A stretch of 64,000 bases of DNA from Acanthochlamys bracteata (taxonomy: Eukaryota > Streptophyta > Magnoliopsida > Pandanales > Velloziaceae). The DNA lies in NCBI GenBank assembly GCA_019914995.1, contig CM034133.1, positions 1,550,001 through 1,614,000 on the forward strand, written 5' to 3'. A model generated the notes under the pieces. That model ran no database searches, was not told the DNA's origin, and saw nothing but the letters and a program-made list of their open reading frames with translations. Positions 33,906 through 45,719 of this stretch are shown piece by piece (position 1 is the first letter of the stretch; every line of letters starts with the position of its first letter). A program made the position numbers and the translations under genes.

Positions 33906-36584
33906 AGAGTCCGAAGTTAAATTATAATGGAAGTGAAGTTTATAATGAAAATGGAAATAAAATTTGGATTGGTAAGTAAAATTTTCTTACAATTCAAAAA
34001 ATCTTTATATGTACTTGTTAATGTCCACACATTATAGGTACTTGTGAACTGACCAAACTAACATTTATTACCAATATATTGTATTATTATTCAGGATTTA
34101 ATTGAGTCCTGGTCTGGTAAGGCATGGATGGCTCATGTCCCATCTTAGTTGCAGAATTTGAAAATCGAAAAAGAAAAAGAAAAGAATGACTTCTGTTAAA
34201 AAGCATACATCATAATCTCTAATATCATGAGTTGCACAAAACTGCAGTTACCACTTCTACCTGTTCCTAGATTATCAGACAAGTAGAATTGAGGCCAAAT
34301 TCAGTTTTTTAAGCCTTAGATAAAGAAACGTAAAGCCTATGGGTAAAGCTATAGTATGGGTAATTAGTATGAAGTCTTTTTGTTCAATCTCTTTAATATG
34401 GATAATACTAGCGCACCTGCTCATGTACCTTTTTGTTCCCTTTTCATCGGATCCATCATTCATCACCAAGAACCTATTTCCTTCCCAACCATATATCCAA
34501 GATAATGAAAAGAAAATTATAGCTTCTTGAAAGCACCGATAAGGAAGGCGTCAAAACAAGCAAGAACTTATTTAATCGATCCAGTAGTTCATACGAAAAT
34601 CAGTAATCTACATGAACCACAATCTTTTATGCATATGACCATCTACAATAACAGTCAAACGCACGTGATCATCAAATACGATCATAACTCAGTTGGAGAT
34701 CAACATAAAAGAAAACTACTCATAAACAGAAAGAGACAATTTTACAGTCTTCGGAATCACTTCAAAGCATCGACATTTCAAAAATTGTAAAACTTCCATT
34801 AAATCAACTACACAGAAAACAAAGCACAGCACAAAAACACCACAAAACTAAGAGAATTTATCACACAATCAAAGAAAGACCACGAAGAAGTCAAGCACTA
34901 CAGAAATTACCAAACTTTAACATCGGAAAGATCCAACTAAAAAATCATCATATAAATCAGACTAGTAGATGATTAACTTATCTCTCAATCCTGCAATCGG
35001 CTTCACACAGAGTTCTTCTATCATCACGATCGCTCCAACTAGAGTTTCGTTACAGTTTCGCCGCCGGCGACCACGCTATCAGAGAACTAAGGTTTAGATT
35101 GCCCCCTCTCTCTCTCGATCTCTGCCAACAAAAATTAGAAGATGGCGGGGATCTGGAAGGAAGGGGAGATGCTTTATACTCACGGACCAACAGCTTAGTG
35201 GGTTAGCTTTTAAGGTACGCGGATATCGTCGCACACACGCAAATATCCACATCCAGTTGGTAAGTATCCAACTATATGACTGAGTTACCCCTACGCAAAA
35301 GTCGCAAATATTTAAATCCGGTTATTTAGGCGTAAATGGATATCTGATTGCGTTATTCATACGCGCGAAGATCCGATCGTTATGATTACTCGAGTCGGCT
35401 ATTATTACGCGGTTGGGCCATATTTTACGTAGGCCTAAATGGGCTGTCATTATTGAACCCCTTTTACGTACAGATTTATAACTTATTGTTTCAATTTAAG
35501 GAAATTTTAATATCTTCGTAAAATTCAAAATTATGATGAATTTACATATTTTAATATTATAAAAAAAACTTAAACATTGTAGTTCGCTTAAATTCATCTT
35601 TGGCGCTTTCAGATATAAGCCCCGTTTGGACGTGCTGAAACTGTTGTGTTTTTAAAATAAAGCTATTTTATGGTGCCGTAAGTGACCGTGAGTTTTTGCT
35701 GAAAAAAGTAATTTTATGTCGAAAAATATTTGAATAAATCTTTACTGTATTGTGCTGAAAGCTGAATGAATGTTTGACTAAACTTATGCTTATTTTTGTA
35801 CGAAAATTATAATAACTGAAATATCCTTAAATATATAATAATTAATAGATAATATTTTTATATAATATTTACTTTTTTATTGATATTTTTTATCACATAA
35901 TAATTGTATGAATACTTTCTTAAGTTAATATTTATATTTTATTAGCAAATTATATTATTAATATAAATCAATATTTAAAATTGAGTATATTTATTATAAA
36001 ATTATTATTATTAATTTATTAATTTTGAATAATATTTTTATATAATTATTAAAAATTTCTTATATTGATATTTGTAAATTTAGTATTATCATTGTAAATT
36101 AATAAAAAAATTTGACCAGTATTTTAAATCTCTATCAATTCAAAATTTACTCGATTTTATAAGTATTAAATAAACAGTGAATAAATAAATTAATTATTGA
36201 GACAATATCAAATAAACTTTAATATTAATAGTATACGTGAATGATCTCAAAACGAGTCCTCATAAAGATATCAATATTTACGTTACTCAAAAAACACACA
36301 TGAATATAAATTACAGGCTCTAAAAGAGATTCTTTAATTTTGTGAGGTTGCTTTTTTGGCTTTCCTAAGATGGCATGCTTCTGCAACAGGCGTAGTTCAC
36401 ACCAAATAGATTGAGAATCAATTTCAACATAATACTCTCAAACATTAAAAGATTAGTCTCAAACATAACAAATTTGAGTATTACAATCTCATTCTTAAAG
36501 ACTCAACAATCATAACAGAGATAATACAGGGAAGCAGCTGCACTTGCTCAAGCATTCAATAAACATAGGACTACAGCAGGACTT
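33906..36584. other. Long non-coding stretch with a promoter-like island
   Basis: No protein gene could be supported. From 35000 to 35450 the base composition is clearly less AT-rich than its surroundings. TGGGCC and TGGGCT motifs (35413-35450) are present, with a TATAAA on the minus strand at 35178-35173 and a GA/CT-rich tract near 35105-35125. This resembles a plant promoter and 5' leader reading leftward, but no recognisable coding exon follows. From 35620 a CCCCGTTTGGACGTGCTG motif introduces about 600 bp of very AT-rich sequence, probably repeat-derived. Confidence 0.4.
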
Positions 36585-37633
36585 TCAACCAAGGCCTGCA
36601 TTAGCTTGCTCCTTGCGTGGAGCATCAGCCTTAATTCGAGGATGTCTAAGAACACGATCGATGAGTCCATATTCAAGTGCCTCCTAAGAATTGAAGCGCT
36701 TTACACGACTCAGGTCCTCGTTGATCTGCAGGGTATACATACAAACATGTCAAAAACAAAATCCCATAATCCTAAACATTGCTGGCTATTTAAGTACTAT
36801 AGAATCAGTATGCAGAGTATTTTGACTGACGGCTAAACAAATAACAACTACTATTAACTCATAAATCAGATCTACTAGTTCACTCAAAATAAATATGTGA
36901 TGGCTGAACATAGCAATAGAAATGAAATATAGGGCATAAAACAGCAATAGTGGCTTGATGCTGCAGCCTGCAGATCTCAGTACCACCTCAGAAAATAACT
37001 ATTAAGTCAAATATCGAGGTGATCCTCTAGCAAACCTCCTTTAAAAGGAAGCTATGTTCTTTTCTCAGGGAACCCATCATGCAGACAAGTGTAATTGGAG
37101 ATTGGAATATAAACCACTAATGCCAAAGGAAACCAATAAATGCAAAATATAAACAGAATCTTCACAAATCCACTGACCTTCTCTAGAGGTTGACTTATTT
37201 TTTTGGCTAATTCACCAAACAGGTGGTCTTGGGCCCGGAGAAGCTCATTTGCTTCATTTTGATGTCATCAGCCTGTTACATATGTTCCATAAACATGATA
37301 GCTTTTTAAGGTGCACTAATGCTCAATAAAAAGGTCATAAGGCACAAAACCTGGCCACAAGCTGCTCCAGCAGGTGACTGCAGTACAATTCTAGCAAGAG
37401 GCATGGCTGTGCGGCAACCCTACATAAGAACCAGAAAATGGGAGAAGGCTTCGATCTCCAAATCAAGAGAAATAAAATCCAAAATACTGCTATAAAATTG
37501 TATGTAGTGGTCCAACCTTTTCCCCAGCAGCAAGAATAAATCCTGCTAGATTATAAGCATAATCTACACATTGTGTAGCAACTCGACTCTTTAAGCTCTG
37601 CATGGTATCATATAAAGTCATGCTAGGTGTAAG
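36585..37633 (-). pseudogene. Plastid ClpR subunit pseudogene, 3' exons (ClpR2-like)
   Basis: Four consecutive exons of a nuclear ClpR-type subunit of the plastid Clp protease core are recognisable on the minus strand: 37633-37517 (LTPSMTLYDTMQSLKSRVAT, YAYNLAGFILAAGEK), 37419-37351 (AMPLARIVLQSPAGAACGQ), 37272-37178, and 36725-36585 (EDLSRVKRFN, EALEYGLIDRVLRHPRIKAD, ending AGLG and TGA). ClpR proteins resemble ClpP but lack the catalytic triad and are structural. The third exon has lost one base in an A run (ATCAAAATGAA), shifting the frame. The fourth has an in-frame TAG at 36686-36684 before the conserved EALEYG. Intron positions with GT/AG sites are kept, so it is not a retrocopy. The 5' exons could not be identified. 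The choice of ClpR2 over ClpR1, R3 or R4 rests on remembered family motifs. Confidence 0.85.
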
Positions 37634-39554
37634 CTGCAAAAATTCAACCATTAGTGTATGAACAACTATTGAAGTCATTAGAACTTTCATCTATAAGCGA
37701 GATGCATGGAAAAAGAATCAAACTAACTACTACAAATCATTTAAAAAAGGAGAAGATTCAGAAATGTCCATGTTCAAAATAAAACATTTACAAGCATTGC
37801 ATAGAGCTGGCTGCAGAAATTCTCATTTCACTTTCATACACTAAGAAGAGAATTTGTTTATCCAAAAACTCATAAACATATCCTGCTGGCTCGTACCAGA
37901 CTGTTTTGAGCTCTCTTTCCCTCATGTTCATCTTTAAGTTTGCAGAACAAGAATAACCATCTAGACAAGACTGTTGTACTTCAAGGACAATGAAAATATA
38001 CCATAAACCCATAAAAGGTATGGGAAGATGGGATAAAAGGTGACACATTTAGCTTACAAGCAGAATTCACCAAAACATTATAAAAAAAACCCCATAGTAT
38101 AAATTAGTCAACAAAATTAACATAACTATGAATACTTAAAAGTAGCTAACTATGAAAACTTCATAATATAACAAAACTTCATATTATATAATTTGAATCA
38201 AGAAACCCAAAATCAGAACCAAAATTCTGCAATATAACAAAAACTAAGTAAAGCATAATATCAACACCTAACGAAATTACAGCTTTTCACTTAGACAATA
38301 ATAAGAAATTGAAGGGCACTGGCCTCATCTTAACTCTGATTTCAACAACTCCGAAATTCATAAACAACCTAAAATTATTCACTAATAATTAAATACGCAA
38401 GTACTGCATATTCAAACACCATAAGGACTCCAGAAATTCCAACAGAAAGAAAAATAAAGCATGAATCTTATCTAACAAATAAAAATTGTTAAAATCTAAC
38501 AATATGAAGTTAAAATCACTAATAATTTTGAACATATAAGCAATAGTTTATATCAGACAACAGAATCGAACATCAACAACAACAACTACTAATCAGCAGG
38601 AAACAAAAGAAAAAAAAAGAGAAATTAACCATAAACATCAACGGCGATTTGGTAAGAGATCGTCGTCGGTACGGAGAGATCGAGAGAAGATACGGCAAGG
38701 AGAATTGTAGCAAAAATCCAAGATAAAGACGACATCGAGATGAAGGCCGGACGAAGAAGTCGAGATCAAGATCGAGAGGGAGAGACGCCGCAAGGGTTTA
38801 GCGGAGTGGAGCTGCAGAAAAAACGAGAGAATGAGCGAAATTGATGCGGTAAAACATTTTATATAGAGTGGTAAATTTGCAAACAAGCCGCCACGGTGCT
38901 TTTCATTAAAAGCATCTCCAAGATGCTTTTCAAATAGCACTGTTGAAAACACCGTAAAGCAGCTTAAAGCCGCAATACCCAAACACTCAACTTTCTGTTT
39001 TGTGCTTTTTTCGGGCTTAGGTTTCTTTCTATTTTTAACTCAACTTTAAAAACAATTGAACCATAAGATATAAACTCTACTTTCGACTTAAATTAGAAAA
39101 ACTATTGAAACTCAAAAATCAAACTTCATTTTCAAATTATTTTTCACAAAACTTCAATTTTCACTTTCATAAATTAAATTACAGGCTCTTATTCCGGACT
39201 AGGGTGCCTTGTATAAAACTTTTGTTTTACAGTCGGATTTCAAATTCGAACTTATTTTTTTATTTCAGTTTATTTCATACTGAATTTATGTTTAATTCAC
39301 TTCCTACTGATTTAAACTCATTTTTTACTAAATAAAGCACATCCTAGAGTTAGGGAATTCCGTAAAACAATAGTACTTAACATGAATTAAAACATGATAT
39401 AGATAAATTGTAAAGCAATATAGGACTTGTTACAAATATCACATTTACACTTATCTGGAACTGAGATTTTATCTTTTGTCGTAAGAAATGAAAGGATTAA
39501 AAGGTGGGTTTCAAGAACAGAAGACGTAAACAGGAGATGAATGATGATGGTACG
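37634..39554. other. Remnant or regulatory sequence upstream of the ClpR pseudogene
   Basis: Minus-strand open frames at about 37788-38048 have no certain family. An isolated open exon at 38735-38630 is listed separately. Around 38870-39000 there is a fold-back: AAAAGCATC TCCAA GATGCTTTT at about 38909-38931, next to a GTTTGGGTATTGCGGC motif on the minus strand, suggesting an inserted small element. The rest is AT-rich. Confidence 0.4.
38630..38735 (-). CDS. Possible isolated first exon with signal-peptide-like sequence
   Basis: On the minus strand an ATG at 38735 opens 35 codons up to a GT site at 38629-38628. The peptide begins MSSLSWIFATILLAVSSLDL, a plausible signal peptide, and ends SYQIAVDVYG. 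The upstream leader is C/T-rich and better balanced in composition than its surroundings. I could not find a convincing second exon downstream. It may be the first exon of an unrecognised or decayed gene overlapping the ClpR remnant region. Confidence 0.3.
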
Positions 39555-42500
39555 TCAGTCTTGTTTGAAAAGCTCACGGCCGATGATCATTCTTCGGACC
39601 TCACTGGTGCCAGCACCAATTTCATACAGCTTTGCGTCCCTCAGAAAACGACCAGTTGGGTATTCGTTCACATATCCATTGCCACCAAGGCATTGAATTG
39701 CCTGTAGTGGAAAAACAATTATGTATTAGTCACAAGCCCCAAAGTCAAGCAAGCTTGCAATAAAAATTTCAGGTAAACAGGGAATTGCTGTTAACTACAG
39801 TGATTTCTTTGCTATTAAAACCAAACTGTACTAGTTTAACTTCATATGATATTGTAGACAATAGTTACGCAAGGCATAAGGATGGCGTGGCGTAACTTCA
39901 ATTTGTCCATTCTAAACAATAACAATCAAGCAAAAAACATCATCTGCAGCTGTAGGACAATGATTGCTAGTTCTGAACCACTCCTTTTACCTGTAGAGCG
40001 ACTTGTGTAGCTTTCTCAGCAGCCAAAAGTATTGTTCCAGCACAGTCCTAAAAGTTGTATTGAACACAGAGCAAATTAAACAAGTACTCGGCAGATTTAG
40101 AGTAGAGAAAAGAGGCAATGAAAATACTTCCATGAAAGAAACATAGAACAGATGCTCACACCTCTTTCCAAACTCAGGGCAACTCTCTTGCTCGTGTTAC
40201 TACTATTAACATTTCAAAATCATGTACTTCCACCTTTTATAAATCAGCATCACACAGCTGCATAGGTGCTTGGTCAAAGGTTCCTTGCATCTCACTTTCA
40301 GTTGGGAACAAGATGGCATACAGCAATTTATATCAATCATTAGTTAATTTATAAAACAATCATGCTAATCTGTGTCATGTTAGCATCGGTATTTGTGACA
40401 GCATGCTCCTGTGTATAAAAGAAACAAAATCTTGGAGAGTTTGACATCTTTCTTTCATTTATTAGCCAGCATTTAACCTTGAAGTAGTTCATGGATGGCC
40501 ATGATACATAGCTTTACCTTAAGCAAAACAAAAGAATAATGCAAACAAAAAGTTCAGAGGCAACAAAAGAGAGAGTGACATATAGTCTAACCTTCCTATC
40601 AATTTTTCCATTATCACAGTCCCGGGCAACAGAATATACAAATGCCCTGAAAATGTAAGGTTGGTCAGTTCTCGCTACATCAGAAACCACTTACAACAAA
40701 CAGGTACGAGGGATACCTTGCTGATTGCAAGGAGGTGTACATATCGGCTACCTTCCCCTGTATCATGGTTAAACATCATAACAGTATTAAGAGTCTATAA
40801 CCAATCAGTGCTGAAAGTTTCGCAAGTAAATGACTTAGGAAGTGGGACCTGAATAAACTGAAATTCGCCAATTGGTTGACCAAATTGCTCCCTTTGACGA
40901 ACATAGGGAAGAACAGTATCAAGGCAAGCCTGCATAATTCCAAGTGGTCCAGCAGCTAACACAAGCCTTTCCAAGTCTAGTCCCGACATCATAACATAAA
41001 CTCCTGTTGCAAACTAGAGAAGTTGAAATTGGCAATTGCCAAGTCCACCAAAGGAGAGCAAGATAAGAAAGTTTTGGGGGAAAAAGGAACAAAGATATGG
41101 CAAGAGTGGACAAGGCATGGTAAGGGAGTCGGAAATTAAAGACAACCAGGTTGTTGCCAGTACTCAGCCACAACCAAACGACAAGAAGAAAATCCCACCT
41201 CTCTTTGTAGCTAGAGAATGTTAACCGAAGGATAAGTGTTGTCGAAAGCATTTCCAGTAATGCGCTAATAACACAAGAAAAAACATCTTCGGACTGCACT
41301 ACTAGCACTTTTTCTTTTATGTATAGAAAGAACATCTGAGGTTAAATACCTTTTCCTTCCTGTCCAAGAACATTGTCTTCAGGGACAAAGCAATTCTCAA
41401 AAACAAGCTCACATCTGTAACAATTTTCAAGGCAGATAGTAAGAAGACATCTTTCTCAAGTATAGACATACAACAGAGAAACTAAATGTAAAAGCAGCAC
41501 ATACGTGTCACTTCCTCGCATGCCAAGTTTATCCAACTTCTGAGCAGTATTAAACCTACAATTAAACAAAAACTTCAACATTGTGAAAGCAACTAGTATT
41601 GATACGTTACAAGAACACAGCTGTGATACATTGCAAAACAAATATAGAAAGTACCCCGGCATCCCTTTCTCAATAATAAAAGCCGTGATCCCTTTTGATC
41701 CCGCATTAGCATCTGTTTTTGCATAGACTACCTGTCCGAGGTTAATGGAACTAAGATGAGCCTGATTTGTCAACTTAAAATGCACTAGCACTAATTGCTT
41801 CAAAGGAACAGAGGATTAATGCTGTTCAGTATTTCCAATTTGACCAAGCCAGCATCCCATTCAATTGAATAAAAACAGGAATTCAGATAAGTACCAATGT
41901 CTGAGCGCCTGGGCCATTTGTACACCACATCTTGTTACCATTAAGAACATAACCTCCAGAAACTCGCTCCGCTCTGCATTTCATGCTGACCACGTCAGAA
42001 CCAGCTGCAAACACATAATATTCACCTGAGAAAAATATTCCATAGGAGAACGACATAATGCAATCAAATAAACACCAACTATGACTAATAACTAGTTCAT
42101 ACTGTTTACCATTAGGCTCACTCATAGCCAGTGCCCCTACATGCTCTCCACCGATGAGCTACACATTGGAGAACAGTACATAATTAGATATAGGCAAAGC
42201 AGATTTAATGAGTTGGTAGCCTCCAGGGATAGTAATACAGTTTTTTTTCTGTAATTAGTATAGTATAATTAATACAAAGAGAAAATTCTTTCATCTTTCA
42301 AAAACGCAGTCCCAATAGTAACCTTCGGCAAGTATTTCTCCTTCTGTGATGGGTTTGCATTCCTCACCTGCAGAGAATGAACAAATGAAAAAAACATAAT
42401 TGCTACAGATAGTATAGACCATAACAAAATTTTAACCTCCATGTACCAATTGATTGATGCAAAGGTTTGAATGAGCACCATAAGAAAGACCAACAGATCC

Positions 42501-43797
42501 AGAAGCACGACTTATTTCCTCCATTGCAAGGCAGTGGTACAAGTAACCAAGACCAAGACCTCCATACTCCTCTAGAGGGGAAATTTAAAAAGAAATAACA
42601 AGTGAATGCACCATAACTTTTATAAAGTAAAAGGGGAATGAAAAAAGAAAAAGCAAAAAGCTGGAGCATCTCGAGAGGTACACAAAATAAAAAAGTAAAA
42701 CATAAACACCACTACTTCTAAGAAGCAGGTGTACCCAAAATAACGATGGAAACTATTGGCTATTTAAATTATTATTTCATGCACCGGTAAGCTGCATATG
42801 ATGAGACAGTAGCACTGATTCTTAGACAAACAATTTTTTTGTGCTATGCTGAACATATATAATTTACATGACAAGCAGTTCAATTAGGTAATCATAGGTG
42901 TACCCTATGAATGTTGTGCATTTAGTTGATGAATAACAACTCAAATTCCACCAAAGGGTTGTGTTTCTTTTATAGATATAAACACAGAAAGAATGATGTA
43001 TCAAGGGATTGACATTTTCCTTATGATAATGTGTTGAGTTATTTTTTTAGATAATTACACAGATTTTTGGTGTAAGATAGAGATCTTAGAAAACAAAATT
43101 AACTAGCAGAAATAATAAGAAAGCAAGCGGCAACCACTATTTTGACAAAATATTTTATACCTGGAGCAGTGATGCCATGAAGATTAAACTCTCCCATGAG
43201 TTTCCATAGATTGACATCCTACAGCAAGTCACAGAATAATTGTATCTCAAACAGGTATTCTAGCTTGTAGGCAGATGAAAAGAAAAGGATCTTACCTTCG
43301 GAAAATTGTTTGTGGCATCTATCTTTGCTGCATGTGGGGCAATATTTTCTTTTGCAAACTGAGAGACGCTCTCCTTAAACTGCAAACACCATCAATGATA
43401 TCCAAATTCAAATTTTCACATCTTCAAACAAGATTAGCAAAGTTTGGTTAGTGAAATTTCCATAATTCCATACGTCGCATCTACTGCAATGAAGTATAAA
43501 GAGTATAAAAGTAGTACTGCTCCACTGCGGTAACTAATCATTACTAAAATTAATCCCTTGGCCAGTAGTAAAAATACCTAGATTACAGTTCACCATTTCC
43601 AACACTAGATCACATTCCAAAGATCGGTTAGATAAAATCACAAACCAACGACTCAAACAACAACAAGGTGTAGAGATTCAGAATTCAACCTGAATTTGGG
43701 TCTCATCGAAGAGAAGAGAAGTAGTGAACAGAGCCGTTTGCGTTGCCCGGTGACGAAGGACACCGACTGTGCGACAGAGACAAGTTAATCTCTGCAT
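39555..43797 (-). CDS. IVD: Isovaleryl-CoA dehydrogenase, mitochondrial
   Basis: Fifteen exons on the minus strand join in phase to 408 residues: 43797-43690, 43379-43296, 43218-43161, 42571-42447, 42367-42323, 42158-42110, 42004-41895, 41731-41655, 41555-41505, 41414-41350, 41003-40849, 40757-40717, 40646-40592, 40047-39991 and 39701-39555. The flavoenzyme oxidises isovaleryl-CoA in leucine breakdown, and related branched-chain acyl-CoAs in plants, passing electrons to ETF. The N-terminus [20 protein letters not shown] suits mitochondrial import. Acyl-CoA dehydrogenase landmarks are [79 protein letters not shown] and [19 protein letters not shown]. The Glu in [14 protein letters not shown] is the position of the IVD-type catalytic base. 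An upstream Met at 43866 is in frame, but 43797 matches the family start. Confidence 0.96.
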
Positions 43798-43942
43798 TTC
43801 TACGACTCTATTCTGATTATACAGCTCGAAGATTGAAATCAGAGGAGCGCCAGTGAGATTGCGCACTGCAGAAAAATAATAAAACAGTTGGAGAAAGAGA
43901 TAAGCGAAGAAGATGCTAAGCTGACGATGATGGTGATGAATC

Positions 43943-44140
43943 GAGGGTGCGTTATTTTGGTGTGAAAGTAAATTTTTTAAAAATAAATTTTTAAAAAAAT
44001 TTATTAAAAATAGTATTATTTAATAATATATTTTTTATTAAAATATAAATAAATTGCGATTTTTTATATTTTTAATAAAAAAGAAATTATAAATAATATT
44101 TATAAAAAAAAATAATTTTTATGTGAAAAAAACGCCTCCC
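43943..44140. mobile_element. AT-rich MITE-like element with GTGCGTT / AACGCCTCC ends
   Basis: The left end is GAGGGTGCGTTATTTTGG. The right end GAAAAAAACGCCTCCC reverse-complements to GGGAGGCGTTTTTTTC. The ends share the G(T/G)GCGTT core as inverted repeats, and the interior is AT-rich and non-coding. It lies directly upstream of isovaleryl-CoA dehydrogenase, so it may sit in that promoter. Confidence 0.45.
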
Positions 44141-44959
44141 AACTCAAGGTGACGCATTCACTTGGAAGCTCGAACACGTGTTTCTTATCTGCAACATCAG
44201 ACTCTTAAAATATTTATTAGCATACAAAGCTTTGCTTTTTGTATGATTGGACCCTTACTGTGGTGATTATGATCAGCGTAAGAGACAAGGACTTTTTGGT
44301 GCTGTTTTGGTTAGCTGGTAGTAGTAATTGGCAAATCCTAGAAAGCTTCGAGGACACAGCTGCTACGCCCAGGAAAGAAAAACTGAGAAAGTTCAACTAC
44401 ATCTGTAGCCATCTGGGTTTCTATACACAACAGACACAAAATCCTGACTGTATTCAGAAAGAAATTAGCTGTTCATGCAAAAAACTTAGCTCCTGACATG
44501 CTTCAGATGATCAAATACTACATAGGGGATTGAGATTGGAAATGCTGTATGGTACTGAATAGATGATACCAGCTGCACTGTTTTTCATTTGCAGGTGAAA
44601 GTCACTACAAGGGTGCAGTATTTGTCAGTACCAGGATGCACCTCTCAAACAAGCTTCTGAGAACAAGAAAAAAAAAGTCTGAACATCCGCTTCTTTTTTC
44701 CTAGAGAAGTTGAAAATTGCACTTGAATCTGTCAAAACCAAGTAAACAATTATGGTGAGCAAGTGGATCTAGTAGTTAGGTCCTATCACAATAACTCCCC
44801 ACATGGAATTTGTCTCATCTTACCAAGATATTGAAGATGGTCCTTCCATAATAGGCCATAATTTTGTATGGAGATGCATACCATGAAATAAATCTCAGGT
44901 CACCATCTCTCATCTGGTGATTTGCTGTCCCGGCAGCTACAAGTCTAAACTTGAAAGAG
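44141..44959. other. Upstream region of the small membrane-protein gene
   Basis: This is non-coding or unrecognised sequence. An 85-codon open frame at 44239-44496 has no family resemblance. Part of this stretch may be 5' UTR of the gene beginning at 44960. Confidence 0.4.
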
Positions 44960-45719
44960 ATGAATTCCGTGCCTTTTTATAAGCTCTCCAGCTTTTGGCG
45001 TGAAGGCTCCAACTGGAACTGGAAATTCTGGACTATGGAGATTAAGCTCAGAAACAAATTCATTATTGCTGTCTCAGTTGCGTATCTTTTGGCTGCAGGA
45101 GCTGTCCTCTGCAAAGGTATGTAACTAGCACTTCTTTCACAATTCTCATGACCTTGTTTCATCATCTGCACCTAAAATCTGGAATATTTATCATTGCTTC
45201 TCATAGGTACTATCTTTCTTAAGCAACAAACAGAGCGTAGGCTACCTGCACGTAGAGACATAGGTTAGCAAATATCAACTAGGGCCTGATGGTTTGATTT
45301 AGAATAGAACAACTAAAACCAGAACTTCTGCTTGATATTGTGCCAGAGGAACCAACATCAGAATGGAGCATGCAAGACCCATATCATATTGACTATCATG
45401 GTCCAGAAACCCACCCTGATTTGCCTCCAAAATTACCCCGTAAAGGTAATACATTGAGGAGCTAATCCCAATTGAAAATAAGAGCTAGTTTGTTGATCAA
45501 ATTCCAGCTATATAATATCATTTGAAAACAAATGCAGATCCAAAGTCCAAAACAAATCCAAGCTGGGGTAGAAATGTCAGTTCCTCTATACTCGATGACC
45601 TAGCAACTTCTTTTTCTGAAATACATATATCAAAAAATTTCTTGCATGTAGTGTAACTATGATTTGGATCTCACTTTTTTTTTTTTTTTTGTGTGCAGCA
45701 ACAACCTGACCAAGGTTAG
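44960..45719 (+). CDS. Small predicted single-pass membrane protein, unknown
   Basis: Four exons with in-phase GT/AG borders give 117 residues: 44960-45116, 45308-45445, 45538-45575 and 45699-45719. The last exon is tiny (QQPDQG and stop) and follows a long T tract, a strong polypyrimidine signal. I do not recognise the family. Residues about 34-52 are hydrophobic (KFIIAVSVAYLLAAGAVLC), a likely membrane anchor after a Trp-rich N-terminus. The rest is hydrophilic and Pro-rich: LKPELLLDIVPEEPTSEW, then QDPYHIDYHGPETHPDLPP. An internal Met at 45035 (MEIKLRN) is an equally good start and would give 92 residues. Continuous phase over four exons and biased protein-like composition argue for a real gene; the absence of a known domain keeps confidence moderate. 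Confidence 0.6.

Noticed and set aside
34900-35040. Possible box C/D snoRNAs (TGATGA and CTGA motifs on the minus strand)
   Set aside because: No terminal stem pairs the ends and the spacing is loose; motifs this short occur by chance.
38638-38982. 114-codon minus-strand open frame
   Set aside because: It runs through a fold-back element and a C/T-rich leader; the short signal-peptide exon in another frame is the better candidate, itself weak.
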